From Mastigamoeba balamuthi (lineage: Eukaryota; Evosea; Mastigamoebida; Mastigamoebidae): a stretch of DNA of 64,000 bases. The notes under the pieces are model-generated. The model was not told the DNA's origin. It ran no database searches and saw only the letters and a list, made by a program, of their open reading frames with translations. The position numbers and the translations under genes were made by a program. The stretch is from the NCBI GenBank assembly GCA_902651635.1, contig CACRSC010000004.1, forward strand, positions 288,046 through 352,045, given 5' to 3'. This document shows, one piece after another, positions 56,301-64,000 of the stretch. The first letter of the stretch is position 1. Each line of letters opens with the position of its first letter.

Positions 56301-57735
56301 TTGTAATTTACCACAAGGCTGAGGACATATGTAACCTTGAGAGATGTATCATGATGATAAGTGAGAACAGACTCTATCAGGCGAACTTCCACAATAGGCA
56401 GCAGGAAAGAGCATCAAGTGTTATTGATCAGGAAGTGGAGAATTACCTTAAGGATACTGTTCTCACATTGGGAGAGCAGACCACAGAAACATCTATTCCA
56501 GGAATAGAAGGACCGATTGCGGGAACTGAACCCCTCGAAAAGCCAACTGTGCTTGAGAAACTGGCAGAGTGGAGCACATTTCATCCTGCTGGCATTCAAA
56601 GTGAATACTCGTATGTTTCACTTCATTTTATTTATTTTAAGTTTTTGCAGACTGTTGGATATTGGAGTGTCTCTTTGGAGTCACTACACCTTCTTCGTAT
56701 CATTTGGAATATCAAAATCCAAATTTGCATTCTGGTTGCGGAATGTTGAGAAGGGTTATAATGTAAGTTATTGTAATTATGACACTGCTCTTATCACAAT
56801 GCAGAACAACCCCTATCACAATCTGAAACATGCAATAGATGTTATGCAAGCAATGCACTGGCTAATGCAGCAATTTGAGACTGGAACATTCAGTCAGATT
56901 GAGCAGATGGCTGCTCTTTATGCTGCACTCATTCATGATTATAATCATCCTGTATGTTGCCTTCTATACAACTGTCTGACAGCCCTGCAGGGAGTGAATT
57001 CGAATTTCTTAATGCAGTCACGAAACCCAGTTGCATTCAGATTCAATGGAATATCAGTGCTTGAGCAAATGCACCTCTCTGGTGAGCTCTTGCTTGCAAT
57101 TACATATCAGCTAAACAGTAAACGGATAGAGTCAACACAGATGATTATGGAATCTGATGTAAACTGGCTTAACACTCTCAGCTCCTCTCAGTTCTTGGTA
57201 TGTAATACTCTGCTTGGATTTAATTGTTCTGACCAATAGAAAAACAAGGAATTCTACAATTTAGTTGTGCAACTCGTGATAGCAACAGATATGTCAAAGC
57301 ATGTGCAAATCGTGGGAGAGGCAAGTGCGAAAATGGCAGCTGGTGGATTCGACCTGCGGAAGGAGCAGGACAGGGCACTGGTTCTTCGTTTGATGATAAA
57401 AGTATGTAATATGAATTCTCATTTCTCAAAAACGGCCCTCCCAGACCGCAGATCTGTCAAACGCCATGAGGGACATCAAGATCCAGTGTCTCTGGACAGA
57501 GTTGGTATGCCAGGAGTTCTTCGCCCAGGGAGAAAAGGAGAGAGATGCTGGGCTTCCCGTGTCACCCTTCATGGATAAGGCAACGACATGCGTGCCCAAA
57601 ATGCAGTTCACGTTTCTAGAACTGCTCGTGAAGCCCCTGGCTGAGGTGGTGGTCAAGTTGTGTCCGAGGGCGTCGCCAATTCAGGAGAACCTCCAGGCCA
57701 ACATCGAGCATTGGAGGAAATGTTACGAGAGCTGA
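53352..57735 (+). CDS. Receptor phosphodiesterase 3
   Basis: ATG at 53352 (MVSLVESLCIWVGLLALAAV) opens the same order of parts: LamG-like domain (SVAMWFRPEHAYFWEGKTTY), cadherin/VCBS-like repeats, galactose-binding-like module (HVLGEPDVFPDYGD), membrane helix and PDEase_I (YHNLKHAIDVMQAMHW, HDYNHP plus G, ATDMSKH, KMQFTFLELL). The stop is at 57735. From about 54600 to 57400 the gene is clearly AT-richer than its paralogue, except inside the conversion tract. The short intron after FYK at 53757 has a GT donor. The ligand and the choice between cAMP and cGMP cannot be read from sequence. Confidence 0.87.
55740..56268 (+). repeat. Gene-conversion tract, copy in receptor phosphodiesterase 3
   Basis: Counterpart of 51105-51633. 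The tract is GC-rich within an AT-richer gene, which suggests that the second gene was the donor. Confidence 0.9.
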
Positions 57736-58333
57736 CTGTCGGCCGCGAACGCCCTGAAGTGGCTGCGATGTCACGATTGCCGCGAGGAGGGTATCGAGTG
57801 TGCCGTGACGCTGTGGCCACGATACGGCCATCAGTGCGCCCTCGATCAGATTCAGACATTTGTGTTGGATTTGCGGTAACACCTTGCTGTGCCATCACTG
57901 GGTTTTCGTATTGGGGAAAGAAGCGGTATTGCAAAACGCGGCTGTGCGCTGCTATCGCTGGCGCTACCGGTATCGGTCCTTGATTGTGTGCGCGACAGCG
58001 GGGGGGGGATTAAAGGGCAGACTGCCCTGATCCCCGCGTTCGACAAGAACTGAGTACTGTCAGTCAGGAAAACTGATGCCGCAAATCAGACGCGAGTCCG
58101 CCACCAATCAGACGCGCGGGCACACCACCCTCAGGGCCCGCGCGTGGTGAGCGCGCACCGAGGGCGCGAGCCCGTGCCAGCGCGGGGCGATCTTTCACAC
58201 AGATATGCTTTTTCGCGGCGATGATGTCACGCCTGACGCCACCATTGACATCAACAGAGGCGCGCGACCGCGGTTTTTTCTGGTCTCCCTTTATCCTTTG
58301 TCGCTCTCAGTCCGTCTTTCGGGTGCTCCTACC
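57736..58333. other. Intergenic spacer upstream of eL27
   Basis: These 598 bp hold no supported gene. A GC-rich block (58085-58190) precedes a pyrimidine-rich stretch just before the eL27 ATG (58270-58320), as expected for a ribosomal-protein promoter. Confidence 0.5.
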
Positions 58334-58931
58334 ATGGTCAAGACTTTGTGCGTCTCCCCCGCCCCCCCTCCGCCCACGGCCCTCCCCCGCGCGGAGCGGA
58401 GCTCTGACGGCGCGCGCGCGCGGGCCCACGCAGCCTCAAGCCCGGCAAGGTCGTGATCCTGCTGAACGGCAAGTACGCCGGCAAGAAGGCGGTGATCCTC
58501 AGGTCCTTTGAGGAGGGCACCAAGCAGCGCCGGTACGGGCACTGCGTCGTCGCGGGCATCGAGCGCAGCCCGCGCCGCATCTACGTGTCGATGCCCAAGA
58601 AGGAGATCAACAGGCGCATGCGTCTGAAGCCCCTCCTCAAGACCGTCAACTACACGCACATCATGCCCACCAGGTCCGAGCACAGCCTCTGTCTCTCTCC
58701 CTCCCCCTCCTGTGCCGCGCTAGATATTTGTATCTTTTTGGTGGATTCGCGGTGCCAACGCTGTTTGTCGCCTGCAGGTACACGTTCGACATTGTTGGGC
58801 TCCAGAAGCTCGCGCCCACCGATGCCGGTAAGCGTGCGTCCGGCAAGGCCAAGCGCAAGCTGAGGAAGCTGCTCGAGGAGCGCTACCGCTCTGGCAAGAA
58901 CCGCTGGTTCTTCTCGAAGCTCAGGTTCTAA
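58334..58931 (+). CDS. RPL27: Large-subunit ribosomal protein eL27
   Basis: Three exons: MVKTF, then LKPGKVVILLNGKYAGKKAV … VNYTHIMPTR, then YTFDIVGLQKLAPTDAGKRA … SGKNRWFFSKLRF. The start, the KOW-like N-terminal core and the invariant C-terminus (ERYRSGKNRWFFSKLRF) match eL27 over its usual length of about 136 residues. The first intron follows only five codons (ACTTT|GTGCGT … CACGCAG), typical of ribosomal-protein genes. Component of the 60S subunit in the cytosol. A possible polyadenylation signal AATAAA lies at 59195-59200. Confidence 0.97.
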
Positions 58932-59985
58932 ATGACGGACCCTGACGAGGAGAGCACTGGCAGGAGCATCTTTCATTTGTCGCTCGTTCTTCGATAGCCG
59001 CACCCCCGCGCCCTCAGGATTCCGGCCCCCCGAGCGCGCAGCCCTGTCTCGTCCCGCCCTCTCCCCTCTGCCGTCGCCCCGCCACCCGCGGATGGGCCGT
59101 TCTTGGCCCGCTGCGGGAGGGGCGTGCGTCGGGGGAGAGGGGGGGCTGTGCGCCTGGAGGGGACTGAGCCGGAGGACCACAGCACCCGACAGACAATAAA
59201 CCCAGCACCCCGGGCAAACACATCTGTTCTCTTGATATGCAGCAGCGCTGTCGTCTGTCTCCTTACGCGTGTTGAGGCGCACATCCGTCCCGACCACTAG
59301 AGCATTGTCGTGCATTGCTTTCAATTGGTTGCTTTGCTTTTTTTGTTTTCGAGGCTACGTAATTATGTATGCGTTCAGAGAAATAACCAAATAGTGGAAT
59401 CAGGCGGGGCAGGGCTCGTGAGGCACCGCGGCCGCGACTGCGGGTACAGTCCGCCCTCGTACAAGGAGGGTCTTGATGCACCCCTTGGAGAGACGGTCGC
59501 GGTCGCAGCAGTAGAGCGCCGTTGTCCTGATGTCCCCCGTCAGAAACTTCTTGGGAAGTTCGTCATGACCGCAGCAACGTCCCACGAATCTCGGCACCGA
59601 AACCTGCAAGCACAGATGCGCGCAGGACACGGCCGCACGGAGGCGACTGCGGCGGTCTGCAGACCACACAGACGCGTGTCAGAAGCGGTGTCGTCGCATT
59701 CAAACGCGGCAGGAAATGCGAAGGTACCTATTTCGGGATTCTGCGTGCGGGCAAAAGCCACAGCTTGGCGGCGCAGCGGCTCGTCGATGATACCGCCAGG
59801 CGACGTCAGGACGCCCATAGCGGCGTGCGAGCGACTCTTGGTGCTTTGCGGACCGAATAGGCAAATAACCGAACAACGCGCGCCAAACGCGCTGCGATAT
59901 CAACTAAAAATAACGCGTCGGTCAATATCAGCGCATCAAATCCAGAGATCCACGTGTATTTCGGAGTTTGGGGGGTTGCTCCCCT
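58932..59985. other. Convergent intergenic region after eL27
   Basis: This 1,054-bp stretch lies between two gene 3' ends. It holds the AATAAA at 59195 and no recognisable gene; open frames lack codon bias and family resemblance. Confidence 0.5.
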
Positions 59986-61036
59986 CTAGGGCTGCTGGCT
60001 GCCGTCGGCCTGGTCGTACTTGATGTACTCGGCGATGTGGTTGAACGTGATCTGCTTGTTGGCCTTGTAGTGCTGCTGGATGAGGCCGTAGAAGAAGGCA
60101 AAGTACCACAGCAGGTTGTCGTACTGCCCCTCGTACGCGCCGATCTTGGCCATGTGGAACTCCCGCATGAAGTGGTACAGCGCCTCCACCGTCGCCAGGT
60201 ACGTGTCGCCGCAGTTCTGGTACCTGCACGCCCCCCGGCAGCCCGTGAGACAGAGCAGGCGAGGGTCTGTGGCTCGCCTCCAGAAGGCGGTGTGGGCCGT
60301 GTCGATCTTGACGCAGGGGAGGGCTGCGATGCGCGGGTGGGCCAGGATCTTGTGCGCGTTCTGCCACTGCGAGTCGATCAGAACGACCCGCTGGATGTTT
60401 CCCAGCTCTTCCGGGCTCATCTCCTTGATGTTCTTCGCCGTCTGCGTCCCTCGTCGTCAGGGATGAAAAATAGGGGGAAACCCGAAGGAAACCCGACGCA
60501 ACCGCACCTCGGAGGGGTACAGGAGCACAGTGTTGGCTGGGTTGTACTCGGGGATCTCCTCGGGGTACTCGAGGAAGCGCACGTAGTCGGGCGCCAGCAC
60601 CCTCCCGTGGACCCCCGTGCTCTTGCTCAGGTGCTCCGTCGGGTGGTGCACGCTGCAGGCCGAGAGCCGGTCAGACCAGTCGCAGCGTCACAAAGTTGGA
60701 AAGGAATCTGCAAGATATTTGGCGGAATCTGCAAGATTCTTCATTCGGGCGGAGATCACAGCCGCACATGTCCGCCGAGATCGGGAGCGCCACGCGCGGG
60801 ACGGGCGTGAAGGGTATGAAACAGTTGTAGCAGAAGAACTTGCGGTTGCGCTTGCACTTGTCGCACATGCGGCGGGCGCCCGCGGCCTCGAGCGGCGCGT
60901 GGGACTCGAGGCGCAGGTTCTCGAGCAGCACCTTGCCCTCGTCCGAGCGCGCCGGGACGCACAGCGGGTGCTGCTGCTGCTGCTGCCGCCGCCGCGGGGC
61001 AGCGGCGGCGTTGCTGCTGGGGGCCTCGGAGCTCAT
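59986..61036 (-). CDS. DTWD1: DTWD1-like tRNA-uridine aminocarboxypropyltransferase
   Basis: The protein starts MSSEAPSSNAAAAPRRRQQQ and has a Cys cluster (RMCDKCKRNRKFFCYNCFIP). An intron (about 60778-60661) joins VALPISAD to VHHPTEHLSKSTGVHGRVLA, which matches DTWD1 'K.P.E..KST..H'. Next come VLLIDSQW-like VVLIDSQWQNAHKILAHPRI (the DTW-type motif), TAFWR, and TYLATVEALYHFMREFH with YEGQYDNLLWYFAFFYGLI. The family adds the acp group from S-adenosylmethionine to uridine 20 of tRNAs (acp3U), in the nucleus or cytosol. Length (about 300 aa) is normal. A Gln run near the start is a local repeat. Confidence 0.9.
60704..60740 (+). repeat. Tandem GAATCTGCAAGAT units in a DTWD1 intron
   Basis: GAATCTGCAAGATATTTGG is followed at once by GAATCTGCAAGATTC, a direct repeat of about 13 bp. 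The unit resembles the putative promoter element at 10684 and 45451. Confidence 0.6.
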
Positions 61037-61203
61037 GGAGACGCGCAGGAAAACCGAGAGAGATTCTGCCCAGGAAGAAAAATCTCGCTGTTGACATCAT
61101 CGCGTACGTCAGGGCTGAAAAATGTGAGGGCACAGCATCAACAGCAACAGATAAGGAGTCCCTGTTGGCTTCTGTTTCACGGCGTGGGGAGCGCTGCGTG
61201 GCT

Positions 61204-64000
61204 CTACCTTATCACCTTGTACAGCTCGGCGATGTAGGTGATCATGCTCAGGCGCTCTGGCACCGGCAGGTCCGTGATGTCCTCCACGTCCAGCTGGAAC
61301 AGCGGGGAGAGGAGAGTTAGCATTCCACAAGAGGGCAACGCCCACGATAGTACCAGGCGAGGGCAGCCGAGGTTCTCTGCGACGTCAAAGGCCAGCTTCA
61401 GGTTCTCGGCCGCGTTCTCCTTCTTGAGGGTAGAGAACGGGATCTTGGACGGGTAGCGCTTGTGGATGAGGGCGCAGAACGCGAGACCGTCCTTGAAGCT
61501 CTGCAGGAGACGTGGTAAGTACCCACAAAGGCAGCAGGGGGCGACAGCCGCACCGTCGTGAAGTTGGTGACATCGACGCCCTCATACCCCTGCGTGTTGA
61601 GCTTGCACCACATGAGCAGCTTCTCAACGAGCGCGTTCTGCAGGAGCCACCACGGCACGCGTTAGACTGCGTGCTCCTGCGGGAGGGGATGGGGGGCACC
61701 TTGTCGCTGCCAGCAGCCCTCGGAGCAACGCCGCCCCCACCCATCCTCTTGATGGCAGACGGCTTCATAGGCATGGGCGCTGCAGCCTCTGCCTGCGCAG
61801 GGGCCTGGGGCCTCGGAGCAGCCTTGCGCAGCTGCACAGCCGCCGGATTGAAACCGGCACCCAACCCAGGCAGGGCGACCTTTCCAGGGCCATAAGCGGC
61901 GGCCCTCGGCTTGTCCTCGCTCGCATCAGCAGGCCCTGTGCTCGCAGGCTGCTCGGCCTGAGAGTGCGAACTCTCCGCCGATTGTGTGACAGCGGCGCCG
62001 GTCTTGCGCAGCTTGACCGCAGCGGGGTTGATTGGCCCGAAGCCCATTCCGCCACGGGGGATCATACGGCGAGGTGCGGCAGGGCGGGCAGCGTCAGCCG
62101 CATCGCTCGAAGGCTCAGCGGCGTGCTCGGTCGTCTGGTCCTCCTTGAGGCTCGGGATGCTCGAGGAGACCTGCGTCGACGCCCTGTTCTTGTGCCTCCT
62201 GGCCCGGCTCGCGCCGAGCTGCGACAAACAGCGAGGTCAGCGGGCAACAAGGTCGAAGGAAATGGTCGCGCACGTGAGTGAGCTTCGGGGTGGATATGGG
62301 CGCGTTCTCCTGCTCTTCGACGGCCTTACGCTGGCGCTCGGCCTCGTCGGCGGCCTCCTGCCTCCTGCGCCTGGCCTCTTCGAGCATCTTCTTCATACGC
62401 TCGTCCCTCTGCTTGCGCTCCTCCTCGGCGAGCTGCCTCTTGTGCGCCTCCTCCTCCTCAGCGCGCTTCTGCTCCTCGGCCCTGGCCCTCTGCTCGGCCT
62501 CCAGTATCGCCTTGCGCTCCTCGTCGGCCTTCTTCTTCTCCTCCAGCTCCCTGCGAGCGGCCTCGGCCTTGCGCTCCGCCTCGGCAGCGGCAGCGGCCTC
62601 CTCTGCAGCCTTGCGGCGGGCCTCCGCAGCCTGCCTTGCGATCCTCTCCTCCTCTTCGCGGGCAATTCTCTCGGCCTCCTCGCGTTCCTTGCGGGCGCGC
62701 TCCTCTTCCCTCTTAAGCGCGGCCAGCATTTCCTCCTTGGCTCTGCGCTCCTCCTCTTGTCTGCGAGCCTCGGCTCTCCGGTTCTCCTGGTCCTGCTCGC
62801 GCTTCCTCTGCTCCGCGAGTGCCTGGGCCTTCTGCTGCTCTTCGAGGGCCATCCGCTCGGCGATTGCGCGCTGCTCAGCCTCTTCCTTCTGCCTGCGAGC
62901 CTCGGCCTCCTCGCGCGCCCTCTGTTCCTCGAGAGCCTTGCGCTCAGCAATGGCACGCTGCTCCTCTTCCTCCTGGCGCTTGCGAGCCTCTGCTTCGTCG
63001 CGCTTCTTCTGCTCCTCGAGAGCCTCCTGCTGCTCCTCCAAGGCAAGGCGCTCGGCATTTGCGCGCTGCTCCGCTTCTTCCTTCTGTCTGCGGGCCTCAG
63101 CCTCGCGCAGCCTCTGCTCCTCGAGGGCCTTGCGCTCGGCAACAGCGCGCTCCTCCTCGCGTTTCCTGCGCTCCTCTTCCTCCTCGAGCGCGGCCCTTTG
63201 GCGTGCTTCGGCCTCCTCGCGCTGCCTCTGCTCCTCTAGGGCACGAGCCTTCTCGCGCTCTTCCAAGGCCTGACGCTCCGCAGTAGCGCGCAGCTCTTCC
63301 GCGCGAAGCCTGCATTCCTCCTCTAGCTTGCGTGCCTCGTCCTCGCGCCTCTTCTGCTCGAAGGCCTCACGCTCGGCTTCTGCACGCTGCTCTTCCTCCT
63401 CCCGGAGCCTGCGAGCCTCCTCCAGCTCGGCCTCCGCGCGTGCCTCTGCTTCCTCGCGCAGTCTCTGCTCCTCGTGGGCCTGGCGCTCTGCTGCAACGCG
63501 CTCTTCCTCCTCGTGCAGTCTGCGGTCCTTCTCTGACTTGGCGGCAGCGATGAGGCGTTGCGCCTTGGCCTCCCGTTCCTGCTCGGCAAGCTTGGCAACC
63601 TCCGCCTCCCGCGCAGCTTCAGCCTCGCGCGACTCTTGCTCGGCAATCTCCTTCTCGAGCCTCTCCCTCTCGCGCTCCTTGGCTTCCTGCTCCATGCGCT
63701 CGGCATCTGCGCGGAGCCTTTCCTCCTCCAGGGCCCTCTGCCTCGCGGCTTCGTCCTCTTCCTTCTGCTGCCTCTCTGCCGCAATTCGCTCGGCCCTCGA
63801 GGACTTGGCGGCGGCAAGGAGCCTCTCAGCGCGCGCCTCTACCGCGCGGTGCTCCTCCTCCTCGTGGTGCTCTTTCTTGAGGCGCTCGGCTTCCTCCTTA
63901 GCGCGGCGCTTCTGCTTGGCCTCCTCGAGGAGCCGGAGTCTGAGTTCTTCCTTGCGCTTGCGCGCGGCCTCCTTCTCGAGACGCTCAGCTTCCTCGTGCT
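61204..64000 (-). CDS. Long coiled-coil protein with C-terminal calponin-homology domain (5' part outside window)
   Basis: From the right edge to about 62280 the protein is an uninterrupted Glu/Arg/Ala-rich coiled coil built on near-repeats such as RAIAERKALEEQRAREEAEA. Next is a flexible part with two similar motifs, GFGPINPAAVKLRKTG and GAGFNPAAVQLRKAAP. The C-terminus is a CH domain over several short exons: LVEKLLMWCKLNTQGYEGVD, VTNFTTSFKDGLAFCALIHK, RYPSKIPFSTLKKENAAENL, KLAFDVAENLG, ending in PERLSMITYIAELYKVIR. A single C-terminal CH domain of the alpha-actinin/EHBP1 type suggests actin or Rab-linked membrane binding. The coil probably forms a long dimeric rod. The start lies beyond 64000. 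An alternative splice near 61210 would replace the last residues. Confidence 0.8.

Noticed and set aside
1-64000. CRISPR arrays, rRNA, insertion sequences, viral or retroelement remnants
   Set aside because: I saw no regularly spaced repeats, no rRNA core sequences, no transposase, reverse transcriptase, integrase or capsid-like frames, and no terminal repeats.

Overview
The window is nuclear DNA of a unicellular eukaryote. Genes lie close together on both strands, coding DNA is GC-rich, and most genes are cut by many short introns (about 35-340 nt, GT-AG, with some GC-AG). There are no operons, and the markers are eukaryotic: eL27, WDR17, LAMTOR1, DENN, PLAC8, PDEase and UBR-like domains. 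WDR17 points to a lineage with cilia. A COG2403-type GTPase and a bacterial-like squalene-cyclase-fold protein are genes often met in anaerobic protists. Transmembrane TKL-type kinases fit an Amoebozoan such as an archamoeba. That placement is inference and weak; no rRNA or organelle marker is present.

Layout. 1-8400 (minus): two tandem paralogous receptors with paired periplasmic-binding-protein-like ectodomains; the complete one ends in a degenerate kinase domain. 8401-10741: AT-richer DNA without a supported gene. 10742-26724: a compact housekeeping block (MIT-like protein, WD40 protein, C2/DENN protein across a 431-base gap, coiled-coil protein, LAMTOR1-like protein, PPP phosphatase, BTB protein, a tiny Cys-rich protein, CDP-alcohol phosphotransferase). 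26836-32022: an ankyrin/armadillo/UBR-like protein diverging from a degenerate Ras-like GTPase. 32342-38468: WDR17, with a whole metallo-beta-lactamase-fold hydrolase gene on the opposite strand inside one intron. 38625-57735: three paralogous receptor phosphodiesterases (LamG, cadherin/VCBS-like repeats, galactose-binding-like domain, one membrane helix, PDEase_I), with a COG2403 GTPase, a cyclase-fold protein and a double-PLAC8 protein between the first and second. 58334-64000: eL27, DTWD1, and the 3' part of a long coiled-coil protein with a C-terminal CH domain.

The most unusual content is the two families of one-pass receptors. The PBP-type receptors carry a kinase-like domain without its catalytic residues. 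The other family couples an adhesion-like ectodomain directly to an apparently active cyclic-nucleotide phosphodiesterase, which would let an outside ligand control cAMP/cGMP breakdown without a G protein. A 529-bp tract that is almost identical between two of the phosphodiesterase genes indicates recent gene conversion over the membrane helix and juxtamembrane coil. Exon structures were worked out by eye from reading frame, splice dinucleotides and family similarity, so single boundaries may be off by a few codons.
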